From Candidatus Burarchaeum australiense (GTDB lineage Archaea > Micrarchaeota > Micrarchaeia > Burarchaeales > Burarchaeaceae): DNA of 38,332 nucleotides. Location of the stretch: assembly GCA_902386535.1 (NCBI GenBank), contig CABMJK010000058.1:1-38332 (forward strand), written 5' to 3'. Positions within the stretch are counted from its first letter, which is position 1. Each line of letters opens with the position of its first letter. A program made the translations under genes and the position numbers. Below, piece by piece: positions 16,697 to 25,974 of this stretch. Below the pieces are notes generated by a model. It was given only the letters and a program-made list of their open reading frames with translations. It had not been told where the DNA came from and did not search any database.

Positions 16697-18211
16697 ATGC
16701 CAGATCCCATAGACCCTTCCAAAGGGCCGCAAAAACTCGTGAAACATACTGCGCCTACGGGCGGAACTGGGCCGAGGAAGCGAGAGGCAGGTTCGAAAGA
16801 CCGGAGGCCCGCTGTTAGCATATTCGGGGCAGCCAAGGCAGTCACGGAGCAAGGCGGAAAAATAGATGCCCAGAGCGCGGAGATTCGGGACCTTTGGGAG
16901 GAAATTGGGAAACTGATTGAAGGAAGAGATAGCGACCTTGCGGAGATTGGCAAGCTCCGGCAGGAACTGCGAAATACCAATTGCAGGATTGATGAGCAGA
17001 CGGAAGCGATGGAGGGATTGCAGGCATGGAATATGGAATTGACTGGCAGGCTGGAGACTGCCGAAGCGACTGTTTCTGTGCAGAATGGATGGATATCCGG
17101 CCTGACCGAACAGAATACCGAGTTAAGGGAAGAACTAGCGGGCACTACGGCCATTGCCGGGAGCCTGCAGGGACGCATGGATGCCCTGGAAGCGTTACGA
17201 GTGAACGTTCTTTTGCTTGAGCAGACCCTGGCAGGAATAGGCCCTAGGGTCGTAGGATTGGAAAGCCTTGTGGGCCCGGTCATCGGCCTGAGGACGGGAT
17301 TGACGAATCTGAAGAATACGCTTGAGAAACAAGAAGCTGCGGCAGAGGCAGGGGAAGGCAAGGTGACGGGACGAGAAGGCCAGCAGAAGCCCGAAGACTA
17401 TGCGTCAAAGGAAAGGCTCGAGGCGTTCATAGGCAAGCTCAACGAGACCATAACTTACATGAACGAAAGCATTATGCCCCTCCTGAAGAGCCTTGAGGCC
17501 GACAGGGCAGTGCTGCTGACGGGTAATGGCGAGGCAGGTAAAGGAGAATCGGTTCTGAAGCGCGCCGCCGAACTATTCGCTGCCGAGCTGACGGCATGGA
17601 GGGAAGGCGTAGATGCAGAGGTGAAGGGAGTCGTGGCGAGGATGAAAGGGATTGACCAGAGGAATAGCGAGAGAAATGAGGAGTTTGGCATCATCATAAA
17701 GTCGGTCAAGGCCCTGCTGGAACAAAACTTGACAATGGTTCAGGAGATGATTGAGACGTTCCTTTCCGCAAAGGAAGGGGCGGAGCAATCGCAGGCAGGG
17801 CTTGAAAAGCTTCAAGATGCACTAGGTAGGGCAGTTTTGGCAGTTCAGGGAATGGAGGTTGGAAGCGCGCAGCACGCCGAGACCAAAGAGGCGCGCGCCC
17901 TCAGCGAAAAGGAAGCCGCGGCCCTCGACGGGGTCGAAGAGAGGTACGTTAAGGCAGCGCTGAGGCTGGAGCTCATGGACGAGGGTGAGGCCCGGGCCGC
18001 GGCCAAGATTGCCCGGCAATTTTTGGAAGACATAATAACTGGGAAAAAGAGCCCGGAAGCGGCTGCAAAAAACGCCATGGCCGTGCTTCTGGGACCTGAG
18101 AAGACGCGGTCCGAGTCTGCCGGGGCGCTCTCCGCTCTAATCGCAGCCTATGCGAAAGGAGACATGACTTCCGAACAGTTTGTGGAAGGCATAGCTACCA
18201 AGGTCTTCTAG
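16697..18211 (+). CDS. Hypothetical coiled-coil protein
   Basis: 504 aa; long heptad-like stretches (IDAQSAEIRDLWEEIGKLIEGRDSDLAEIGKLRQELRNTNCRIDEQTEAM...). The upstream ATG at 16640 overlaps the TATA element, so 16697 is preferred. Confidence 0.8.
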   Translation: MPDPIDPSKGPQKLVKHTAPTGGTGPRKREAGSKDRRPAVSIFGAAKAVTEQGGKIDAQSAEIRDLWEEIGKLIEGRDSDLAEIGKLRQELRNTNCRIDEQTEAMEGLQAWNMELTGRLETAEATVSVQNGWISGLTEQNTELREELAGTTAIAGSLQGRMDALEALRVNVLLLEQTLAGIGPRVVGLESLVGPVIGLRTGLTNLKNTLEKQEAAAEAGEGKVTGREGQQKPEDYASKERLEAFIGKLNETITYMNESIMPLLKSLEADRAVLLTGNGEAGKGESVLKRAAELFAAELTAWREGVDAEVKGVVARMKGIDQRNSERNEEFGIIIKSVKALLEQNLTMVQEMIETFLSAKEGAEQSQAGLEKLQDALGRAVLAVQGMEVGSAQHAETKEARALSEKEAAALDGVEERYVKAALRLELMDEGEARAAAKIARQFLEDIITGKKSPEAAAKNAMAVLLGPEKTRSESAGALSALIAAYAKGDMTSEQFVEGIATKVF

Positions 18212-18278
18212 GCAGGCCTGGAACCGCCAAGGCACCTATTTTTAATATCCCTTCCCCCTAAGTCCTCTGGCGATAGCA

Positions 18279-18518
18279 ATGGCGCAGAAGGGCAAGGACC
18301 CGGAAATGAAAACGGCCATAGAGGAGCTCAGGAAGTTCTACGAGGCCAAGCGCGAGGAGATAAAGGAGAGGCATACGCGGGTCGTGGTCACGCCGGGCTC
18401 CAAGGTCGACCAGGCTGTGCAGGACTACGAGCGGCGCGAAAGGGTGGCCAAGGACATCGGCAAGGACAAGATAAAGAAGACGGAGGAAGGGGACGAGACG
18501 GGAGAGAAAAGCCAATAG
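18279..18518 (+). CDS. Small charged hypothetical protein (79 aa)
   Basis: ATG with upstream TATA-like tttttaatat; highly charged helical sequence. Confidence 0.65.
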   Translation: MAQKGKDPEMKTAIEELRKFYEAKREEIKERHTRVVVTPGSKVDQAVQDYERRERVAKDIGKDKIKKTEEGDETGEKSQ

Positions 18519-18603
18519 GAGGGCGGGAGCGAGGAGGCGGAGAGGCATTAACCAAAACCCAGAGCACGGGCGGGAGACGTTAAGTATTTAAATATTACTT
18601 TCC

Positions 18604-18624
18604 AGAACAGTTCTATATCGAACT
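18604..18624. promoter_or_regulatory. Candidate operator with three GTTC/GAAC half-sites in the PadR promoter
   Basis: agaacagttctatatcgaact: AGAAC-A-GTTCT inverted repeat overlapping AGTTC-tATATc-GAACT; downstream of a tatttaaatatt TATA and upstream of ATG 18639. Confidence 0.5.
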
Positions 18625-18638
18625 ATTGGGCGAACGGC

Positions 18639-19112
18639 ATGGAGGATGAACACAAACTGGAGAAGATAGGCTTCAGGAGCCTGCTGAGGGCCTACCTGCT
18701 CAAGAGCTTCGGGGAAGGCAGGAAGTCGGGCTACGACATCCTGCGCGAGATACGGGTGAAATCGGGCGGCAAGTGGAAGCCCAGCAAGGGCGCCGTCTAC
18801 CCCCTCATAACCGAAAGCGAGCGGCGGGGCCTTATAAGGGTCGTCGAGACTGGCGCGCGGGGCGTGAAGCGATACGCGCTTACGCCGGCGGGCAGGAAGG
18901 CGCTGCTGCACTTCAAGGAGCATGCCAGGCACCTGGGCGAGCAGTACAGGGCCATGGGCAGCGTGATGGGCAACGTGTTCGGCGGCTTTGACCCCGAACT
19001 CCACGACCTGATGGTGAAGGCGAGGTTGCTCATGCTGGCGAAGGGCGGGTGCTCGCACGCCGCGATAAAGAAGATTATGAAGAGGACCGTGGAGGAGTTG
19101 GAGAATGTTTAG
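18639..19112 (+). CDS. PadR-family transcriptional regulator
   Basis: 157 aa; SGYDILREI, GAVYPLITESERRGLIRVVE and KRYALTPAGRKAL winged-helix features of PadR. Confidence 0.88.
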   Translation: MEDEHKLEKIGFRSLLRAYLLKSFGEGRKSGYDILREIRVKSGGKWKPSKGAVYPLITESERRGLIRVVETGARGVKRYALTPAGRKALLHFKEHARHLGEQYRAMGSVMGNVFGGFDPELHDLMVKARLLMLAKGGCSHAAIKKIMKRTVEELENV

Positions 19113-19163
19113 AAGTCAGGCGGACATGACAGAAAAGCCAGATTGCGAGCATAGGGTGTTGTG

Positions 19164-19925
19164 ATGGTTTCAAAACAGGCGCCGAATGCCGTGCAGGCTG
19201 CTGCGGAAGGGCACGAGCACACGCACGGGGCGAGGCAGAGGAAAGTCGTGATGGAAGTCAAGGGCATCACGAAAACCTACCAGATGGGCAGCTACCAGCT
19301 CCAGGTGCTCAGGGGCGTGGACCTCACCTTTGACGACGATGATTTCTTCGCGATCATGGGGCCGTCGGGAAGCGGCAAGAGCACGCTGCTCCACCTGCTC
19401 GGCCTGCTGGACGTGCCCACCTCGGGCAGCGTGAAGATAGACGGCAGGGAGGCGAGCAAGCTGAGCGAGGACGAGCTAGCGCGCCTGCGGGGCGAGAAGA
19501 TTGGCTTCGTGTTCCAGTTCTTCCACCTCATACCCACGCTCTCGGCCACCGAGAACGTGCAGCTGCCCATGATTTTCCTTGGAGTGCCTGAGGAGGAGAG
19601 GAGGAAAAGGGCCAGCGAGCTGCTCACCATGGTCGGCTTGGGCAGCAGGATGGAGCACAAGCCCAGCGAGCTGTCGGGAGGGGAGAGGCAGAGGGTGGCG
19701 ATTGCGCGCGCGCTGGCGAACAGGCCCACGATGCTGCTCGCCGACGAGCCCACGGGCAACCTGGACTCCAAGAGCGGCGCCGAGATAATGAAGCTCTTCA
19801 TCGACCTCCACGAGAAGAAGCACATCACCATGATAATGGTCACGCACGATCCGAACATCGCGAAGTATGCGCACAAGATAATCAGGATAAAAGACGGCGT
19901 GATCCAGAGCATAGACAAGACGTGA
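19164..19925 (+). CDS. ABC transporter ATP-binding protein (MacB/LolD-like)
   Basis: Walker A GPSGSGKST, signature LSGGERQRVAIARAL, Walker B TMLLADEPTGNLDS. GTG 19161 is an alternative start. Confidence 0.95.
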   Translation: MVSKQAPNAVQAAAEGHEHTHGARQRKVVMEVKGITKTYQMGSYQLQVLRGVDLTFDDDDFFAIMGPSGSGKSTLLHLLGLLDVPTSGSVKIDGREASKLSEDELARLRGEKIGFVFQFFHLIPTLSATENVQLPMIFLGVPEEERRKRASELLTMVGLGSRMEHKPSELSGGERQRVAIARALANRPTMLLADEPTGNLDSKSGAEIMKLFIDLHEKKHITMIMVTHDPNIAKYAHKIIRIKDGVIQSIDKT

Positions 19926-20032
19926 AAAACAGGACTGCGCGGGAAAGGCGTGAAAAAGAGACGTATGCGAGAGAAGACGCGAAAATCAGACGAATGAAAC
20001 AGCGAGTGGCGTTAACTTGTGAGGTGATGGGG

Positions 20033-21610
20033 ATGAACGGGAATTGGATTTTCGGGATTGCGGTGGTAATGCTTTTGATGAACGTGGCCTGGGCGGACAT
20101 AACGTTTACGTCCTCCACGGTCACGCCTTCCACGCTGAGGCCGGGCGTGAGCGGAACCGCCAGCTTCGTCGTGACGAATACGGGCACGACGAGCATCACC
20201 GGGCTGTCGTTCGACATCAGCGGTTACGGTTTTGACCTGGCGCAGAAGCAGATAGTCATCGGCGACATCGGGGCGGGCGGAAGCACGCAGGTGACCGTGC
20301 CCTTCAAGATTCGGAGCGACATACCAGCGGGCATCTACACCCTGCAGGCCAGCACGCTGCTCTCGCTGAGCACGGGCGGCACGGCAACGAGCACCGTGGC
20401 GCGCACGTTCACCATCCCCGTGACCGTGAGCAACCCGGCGAATTTCGACGTGGTCTCGAGCACCAACGTTTCGACGATAGGGCTTGGCGACAGCGTAAAG
20501 GTGCACCTGATAATCACCAACACAGGCGGAACGGCGAGCAACGTGAGGCTTAGCGCGAACTCGTCCAACTTCCTCATAAAGGATGCCTCGCAGATCGTGC
20601 TGGGCGACATAGCTGCGGGCGAGAGGGTTGAGGCGGATGTCACGTTCGTTAGCTCATCCTCGCTCACGGGCGGAACCTATTCCATTCCGGTAAAGATAAC
20701 CTACGAGGATGCGCTAGGAACGACGAACAGCGATGGGGCGGCACTCGGGCCCGTGAGGGTCATGGATACTGGCGTTGACTTCATGCTCAGCGCAACCACG
20801 GGCGGCGACGTGCATCCCGGCGACAGGTTCCCGCTCAGGCTCGTGCTGGACAACAGCGGGACCGGAGTAGCTTACTCCTCGGCGCTATCTGTCAAGGGCG
20901 CGAGTACGAGCTCCGGCTACTTCACGGTTGTGGGAAGCGCGGACCAGGAGATTGGCGACTTTGCGGCAGGAGACCGCAAGGTCGTGAATTACGACGTGGG
21001 CGTGGACGGCGCCACGCCGCCGGGCTATTACGCGCTGAACGTGACGCTCGAGTACGTGAGCGAGCAGGGCCAGTCCCTGAAGCTGAGCAAGCAGCTCGGC
21101 ATCGAGGTGGTCGGCAGGTATGACGTATCGGTCATAGGCGAAACCTCGCCGAAGCCGGTGGTGGCGGGCAGGGTTTACTCGCTCTCGCTCCAGGTGTCCA
21201 ACACGGGCACGGGAGACCTGAAGGCAGTGAGCGCCGAACTGCTCTCGAACGACCAGATACAGCTGATAGGCACGCCCTACGGCTTCATTGGCGAGCTCAA
21301 GGACGGCGATTACAGCAGCGCGCAGTACGACATCTACGTGAAGCCCGGCCTCGCTCCAGGCAGGTACCCGCTCAAGGTTAATGTCAGCTTCTTCGACGCC
21401 TACAACAGGGAGCACGACGTGATGAAGCTCGCCTACGTGGACATAGTTTCGCCCGACATCGCGGCGCTGGCGAGCGGGGCGGCCAGCGGGCCTTCCGGAA
21501 CCACGATCCTCATAAGCCTCATAGTGTTGGCCATTGCGGCATGGTATGCCAACAAGAAAGGCTGGCTCGAGGGCGTGAAGGCAAGGCTGCACATGGGCAA
21601 GAAGAAGTAG
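20033..21610 (+). CDS. Secreted/membrane-anchored COG1361-like (CARDB-type beta-repeat) protein
   Basis: Signal peptide MNGNWIFGIAVVMLLMNVAWA after a gaggtgat RBS; repeated NTG(T/G)(T/G) beta-sandwich segments; C-terminal TM TILISLIVLAIAAWYANKKGW. The ORF opens at 19922. Confidence 0.85.
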   Translation: MNGNWIFGIAVVMLLMNVAWADITFTSSTVTPSTLRPGVSGTASFVVTNTGTTSITGLSFDISGYGFDLAQKQIVIGDIGAGGSTQVTVPFKIRSDIPAGIYTLQASTLLSLSTGGTATSTVARTFTIPVTVSNPANFDVVSSTNVSTIGLGDSVKVHLIITNTGGTASNVRLSANSSNFLIKDASQIVLGDIAAGERVEADVTFVSSSSLTGGTYSIPVKITYEDALGTTNSDGAALGPVRVMDTGVDFMLSATTGGDVHPGDRFPLRLVLDNSGTGVAYSSALSVKGASTSSGYFTVVGSADQEIGDFAAGDRKVVNYDVGVDGATPPGYYALNVTLEYVSEQGQSLKLSKQLGIEVVGRYDVSVIGETSPKPVVAGRVYSLSLQVSNTGTGDLKAVSAELLSNDQIQLIGTPYGFIGELKDGDYSSAQYDIYVKPGLAPGRYPLKVNVSFFDAYNREHDVMKLAYVDIVSPDIAALASGAASGPSGTTILISLIVLAIAAWYANKKGWLEGVKARLHMGKKK

Positions 21611-21698
21611 TGTCTGACCCCGGAGGCAGGGGCATCGGGAAAACGCGGGTGCCTGGCGGAGGACAGCTAGCGGATAGCTGGCCAAGTTGGTGTTTGCA

Positions 21699-22907
21699 AT
21701 GCACAAAGACATACTGAGGTATGTGCTCGAAAGCCTCAGCAACCAGAAGCTGCGCAGCTGGCTCACCATCCTGGGCATAGTCATAGGCATAACTGCCATC
21801 ATCACCCTGATAGCCATAGGGCAGGGCCTGGACGCGAGCATAAGGAAGGAGCTCAGCGCCTTTGGCCCAAACACCATCATAGTCACGCCCAAGATAAATG
21901 TCGGGCTGAGCAGCGCACCCACGCGCTCGGGCATCCTGACCCTGAATGACGCCGAGGAAGTCAGGCGCACGCCCGGCATCGACCCTTCCTCCGTCACGTA
22001 TACCGTGGGCGGGCTCATGACCGTGAAATACAAGGACAAGAACGTCAGCACCACGGTGGTGGGCGTCGAGACCAACACGTTCCAGAACAGCGTAATCGGA
22101 GACCTTACGCAGATAGAGAGCGGCAGGAAGCTCAAGGCGGGCGACTCGAAAGTCGTGCTTCTTTCGCATGACCCGGCCTACAACCTGTTCAAGGAAAAGG
22201 TGAACCTTGGCGCCGTGGTCAGGATAGGCGACGAGGACTTCCGGGTCGTGGGCATTTTGAAGAGCCGGGGAGGCTCGACGAGCGGGGGCGACACGCAGAT
22301 TTACATACCGTCGGATGATGCGCGCCGGCTGCTGGGCGACAGCGTGGGGCCGCGGCAGATTTCCAGCGTGTGGGCGCGCACGCTTGAGGGGCAGAACACG
22401 GATGAAGTGGCCAAGAGGCTCGAGCAGAGGCTGATGATGAAGAGGAAGGTGAAGCCCGACAAGCTCGACTTCTCCATCATGACAATGGACTCGATACAGC
22501 AGCAGATAGGCGCTATTACGGGCATGCTGACCGCGTTCCTCGGAGGAATAGCGGCCATCTCGCTTGTGGTGGGCGCCGTGGGCGTTGCGAACACGATGTT
22601 CATGAGCGTGATGGAGCGCACGCGCGAGATCGGCACGCTGAAGGCCATAGGCGCGAAGAGGAGCACGATAATGGAAATATTCATACTCGAGTCTGCGCTC
22701 ATGGGGGCGATAGGCGGAGTCATCGGGCTCGTGGTTGCACTCATAGTTTCGTTCGTGCTGAACGCGCTGGGGGCGCCCAGCGAGATAACGCTCGAACTTG
22801 CCGGCTTCGGGCTCCTTTTCGCGGTTCTCATCGGCGCCGTTTCCGGCTATTTCCCTGCAAAAAGGGCAGCGGACCTGCAGGCTGTCGAGGCGTTGAGATA
22901 TGAGTGA
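21699..22907 (+). CDS. MacB-like ABC transporter permease (FtsX family), copy 1
   Basis: N-terminal TM LRSWLTILGIVIGITAIITLIAIGQGL; C-terminal NTMFMSVMERTREIGTLKAIGAKRSTIMEIFILES motif. Confidence 0.93.
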   Translation: MHKDILRYVLESLSNQKLRSWLTILGIVIGITAIITLIAIGQGLDASIRKELSAFGPNTIIVTPKINVGLSSAPTRSGILTLNDAEEVRRTPGIDPSSVTYTVGGLMTVKYKDKNVSTTVVGVETNTFQNSVIGDLTQIESGRKLKAGDSKVVLLSHDPAYNLFKEKVNLGAVVRIGDEDFRVVGILKSRGGSTSGGDTQIYIPSDDARRLLGDSVGPRQISSVWARTLEGQNTDEVAKRLEQRLMMKRKVKPDKLDFSIMTMDSIQQQIGAITGMLTAFLGGIAAISLVVGAVGVANTMFMSVMERTREIGTLKAIGAKRSTIMEIFILESALMGAIGGVIGLVVALIVSFVLNALGAPSEITLELAGFGLLFAVLIGAVSGYFPAKRAADLQAVEALRYE

Positions 22908-24129
22908 AATCAATGTCGACGAGCACCGGGATTTGCTCCTCTACGTGCTGGCCAATCTGAAGAACAGGCAGCTGCGCAGCTGGCTCACCATCCTGGGCAT
23001 AGTCATAGGCATAACGGCCATCGTGACGCTCATATCCGTGGCACAGGGGCTGGATGACGCAGTGAAGAAGGAGCTTGCCGCGTTCGGCGCGGACAGCATC
23101 ATCGTGACCCCGAGCATAAACCTGGGCCTGGGCGGCTCACCCGGACTGTCGGGCAGCCTTGACACCAATGACCTGCAGGTAGTGAAAAGGACGCCGGGCG
23201 TGGACCCGGCCAGGATTTCGAGCGTGCTTGCCGCCAGCGTGACCCTTGGCTACAAGGACGTGAACATAAGCACCATGGTCAGCGGAGTCGATACGGACAC
23301 GTTCAGCAAGGCTGTTGAAGGATTGGTGGTGGTTGACCAGGGCCGGATGCTGAAGCCTGGAGACTCCCACGTGCTTGTCGTGGGCAGCGCGATCGCAAAG
23401 GAGACTTTCGGGGAAAAGGTGGGGCTGAATACCGGCATAGACATTGCGGGCGAGAAATACCGCATAATAGGGATATTGAAGGCCTCGGGCAGCGCGCTGG
23501 GCGGGGGCTATGATTCCGACATCTACATGCCCATAGACAATGCGCGCGACATCCTGGGCCCGAGCGTGGGCCCGAAGGAAATCACTGCCATAGAGGCCAG
23601 GACCCTGAACGGCGCGGACACCGAGGAGGTGGCGAAACGCGTGAACCAGAGGCTCCTGGTAAAGAGGAAGGTGACCGAGGATAACAAGGATTTCAGCGTG
23701 ATGACTTCGAAGTCCATAATGGACCAGGTGGGAGCGATTACCGGGCTGCTTGCCACCTTCCTGGGAGGGGTGGCGGCCATTTCACTGCTGGTGGGAGGCG
23801 TCGGAATCGCGAACACGATGTTCATGAGCGTGATGGAGCGCACGCGCGAGATTGGAATCCTGAAGGCCGTGGGGGCGAGGAAAAACACGATAATGGAAGT
23901 GTTCATCATAGAGTCGGGCATAATAGGGCTGGGGGGAGGGGCGATAGGCATCGCGCTCGGCTTCCTCATCTCAGCTGGCATGGGAGCAGTGGGCGTGCCG
24001 AGCAAGATTACCCCGGAACTGGCAGGATTTGCAGTGCTCTTCTCCGTGGGCATCGGCATGCTCGCGGGCTATTTCCCGGCGAAAAGGGCTGCTGAACTGC
24101 AGGCCGTCGATGCGCTGAGGCAGGAGTAA
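22900..24129 (+). CDS. MacB-like ABC transporter permease (FtsX family), copy 2
   Basis: Paralogous to copy 1, overlapping its stop by 8 nt; same NTMFMSVMERTREIGILKAVGARKNTIMEVFIIES motif. Confidence 0.93.
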   Translation: MSEINVDEHRDLLLYVLANLKNRQLRSWLTILGIVIGITAIVTLISVAQGLDDAVKKELAAFGADSIIVTPSINLGLGGSPGLSGSLDTNDLQVVKRTPGVDPARISSVLAASVTLGYKDVNISTMVSGVDTDTFSKAVEGLVVVDQGRMLKPGDSHVLVVGSAIAKETFGEKVGLNTGIDIAGEKYRIIGILKASGSALGGGYDSDIYMPIDNARDILGPSVGPKEITAIEARTLNGADTEEVAKRVNQRLLVKRKVTEDNKDFSVMTSKSIMDQVGAITGLLATFLGGVAAISLLVGGVGIANTMFMSVMERTREIGILKAVGARKNTIMEVFIIESGIIGLGGGAIGIALGFLISAGMGAVGVPSKITPELAGFAVLFSVGIGMLAGYFPAKRAAELQAVDALRQE

Positions 24130-24142
24130 ATGAACGGTGGGC

Positions 24143-25546
24143 TCAGAACGGGAGACCGTACCACATTCCCTGCAGCGGGCCCGAGCTGTTCGCATCAGTA
24201 AGGTTGAGCGTGCCCGTCATGAGGGTGCCGTCTGTCAGCCTGACTTTTACGGATATCATCTCTTCATTCCCCCTTGATGCAGTGATGGGCGATAAGCCGA
24301 CTACGAACTGTTTTGTGCCGTGTGCAGGAATTGCGCCACCATTGCCGCCCAAATCAGTCGGAATGTCGTTGAACCATATCCACCGGAGGGGCATCGTAGT
24401 GCGGGAGGTGTTGCGCAGGGTAAGCTCCATGCGCCGGTGCTGCGTCCAGTTCCGGACAGGGCCGTCAGCCACGATGCAGGCACTGCCCGCGAGCTCCAGC
24501 CCGTTCAGGCCAACAAGGCCCGGCCTGATGCTCGGAACCTCTTCGTTGGGCGAATAGACCATGCGGGTCTCGGGGCCGAGCGAGGCAGTGTTTGCCAAGT
24601 ACCTTATTCTGCTCTCGAAGGCACGGGTGAGTTCATCCGCATCCCGGTTCCTAGTCGAAGAGCGCATTGAATTTACGATGTTGGTGAGATCGGCATCATT
24701 AACGAGCAGGTTGTGCTCGGAAGCCAGTTTGATGGCCGCTCGCTGGGAGTTGCCGAAAAGTGCCATGAGCAGCTGAGGAGTTGCCAGCACTTCCGAGACA
24801 GGCACCTCCATGGCATACTGCCGCACCATGGGTTTGTTGCCCCAGTCAGCCAGGAGGCATGTAATCGTGTCGGTTTCAATGTATGGCAGCGAAGTCGTTA
24901 TCGTGCCTTTGGGCTCTGATGGCTGGTTTGGAAGTATCTCCACGTATGTCAGCGTGACTGTCACGCGCCTTTCTGCACCAAACGGCACGTAGCCGTTTGT
25001 CTTGGCGCCCTTCATAGAGAGCATCATGGATTCGTTGGGCATTATCAGCCGCTCGTTTGGCATTGCCTCCGAAACTTCGGTTTGGCCGTTTATCGTGACC
25101 TCGATTTTCGTTATTTGTATCGGCTTTTGGCCGCTGTTCAGGATTTTCCCGCTTACGCAGGGGTTCCAAGTTATGCTTCCGTCCGCCCCTCGCGCATAAT
25201 TCCAAATCGTCATGCCCGTGTCCCGGTAGGAAAGAAGATTCATCGGCCCGGCCTGCCAGGGAGGAAACTCGCTCTGGCTGTGCTGCAGCAAGGATGCATC
25301 GGAGATGCCGGGTTGCGGGGTGTTTTTATCAGTGTTTTTCATCGTGCGGGAGCAGGCTATTGAATTGAGCGTCACAGCAATTCCGGTTCCGAGTAAAAGG
25401 GACTTCAAAAACAGGTTGTCGGAAAAGTTTCCGTGCAGCCCGCCGAAAAAGCCGGTTTCCGGATGCGCCGGGGTTTTCATGTTTTGCTGAGCGGGCCCTT
25501 TGGGGGCGCCGGCAGAAATATTGGCACCAGTTATCCTCACGTTCAT
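24143..25546 (-). CDS. Hypothetical protein with internal N-terminal TM segment, predicted exported/anchored
   Basis: MNVRITGANISAG...; RBS gggtgat before ATG 25546; hydrophobic LFLKSLLLGTGIAVTLNSIACS about 50 residues in; beta-rich remainder. Confidence 0.8.
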   Translation of the reverse strand: MNVRITGANISAGAPKGPAQQNMKTPAHPETGFFGGLHGNFSDNLFLKSLLLGTGIAVTLNSIACSRTMKNTDKNTPQPGISDASLLQHSQSEFPPWQAGPMNLLSYRDTGMTIWNYARGADGSITWNPCVSGKILNSGQKPIQITKIEVTINGQTEVSEAMPNERLIMPNESMMLSMKGAKTNGYVPFGAERRVTVTLTYVEILPNQPSEPKGTITTSLPYIETDTITCLLADWGNKPMVRQYAMEVPVSEVLATPQLLMALFGNSQRAAIKLASEHNLLVNDADLTNIVNSMRSSTRNRDADELTRAFESRIRYLANTASLGPETRMVYSPNEEVPSIRPGLVGLNGLELAGSACIVADGPVRNWTQHRRMELTLRNTSRTTMPLRWIWFNDIPTDLGGNGGAIPAHGTKQFVVGLSPITASRGNEEMISVKVRLTDGTLMTGTLNLTDANSSGPLQGMWYGLPF

Positions 25547-25632
25547 GCTATCACCCACCCTATTGGAATTAGGTTTAATTATGGATTTTGGACTTTTTAA
25601 ACCCCTATGTTTTGGTTAAGCCGGCTCAGGGG

Positions 25633-25974
25633 TCAGCGCGCTATCTCGAACGACGAGTAAGCCGGCGCCTTGTTCTCAGCCTCGTGCACCGTCTGTAAGG
25701 TCTCGACCTGTGGCCCCACTTTCTGCCCTACAGAAAGGGGTCCCTTTCCGCCCGAAGCGGAAAGTGGGCCCCAGTCCTTTGCCTTGCGCGCAATAGCTGC
25801 CTTGAATTTTTGCATGACTTCGGCGCTTTCGGCCTCCGCGACAATCTCGACCGTGCCGTCGGGAAGGTTTTTCACGTAGCCGCGGATGCCAAGCGCCACG
25901 GCCTGCCGGCGCACGAACCAGCGGTAATTGACGCCCTGCACACGGCCGCTTGCAATTAGCTTGCAAAGAATCAT
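25633..25974 (-). CDS. acyP: Acylphosphatase (with in-frame insertion)
   Basis: [49 protein letters not shown]...; acylphosphatase signature GRVQGVxxRxFVRRxA and [13 protein letters not shown]-terminal YSSFEI. Confidence 0.92.
   Translation of the reverse strand: MILCKLIASGRVQGVNYRWFVRRQAVALGIRGYVKNLPDGTVEIVAEAESAEVMQKFKAAIARKAKDWGPLSASGGKGPLSVGQKVGPQVETLQTVHEAENKAPAYSSFEIAR
25715..25768. repeat. 54-nt self-complementary (nested hairpin) element inside acyP
   Basis: CCCACTTTC(25715-25723)/GAAAGTGGG(25760-25768) outer arms; inner hairpins CTTTCTG-CCCTA-CAGAAAG (25719-25737) and CTTTCCGC-CCGAA-GCGGAAAG (25744-25764); GAAAGGG-gt-CCCTTTC palindrome in the middle. Confidence 0.8.

Noticed and set aside
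20885-22913. Long minus-strand ORFs (416 and 464 aa) opposite the transporter genes
   Set aside because: Composition (H/R/A-rich) and complete overlap with well-supported MacB-like genes indicate shadow ORFs from high GC.
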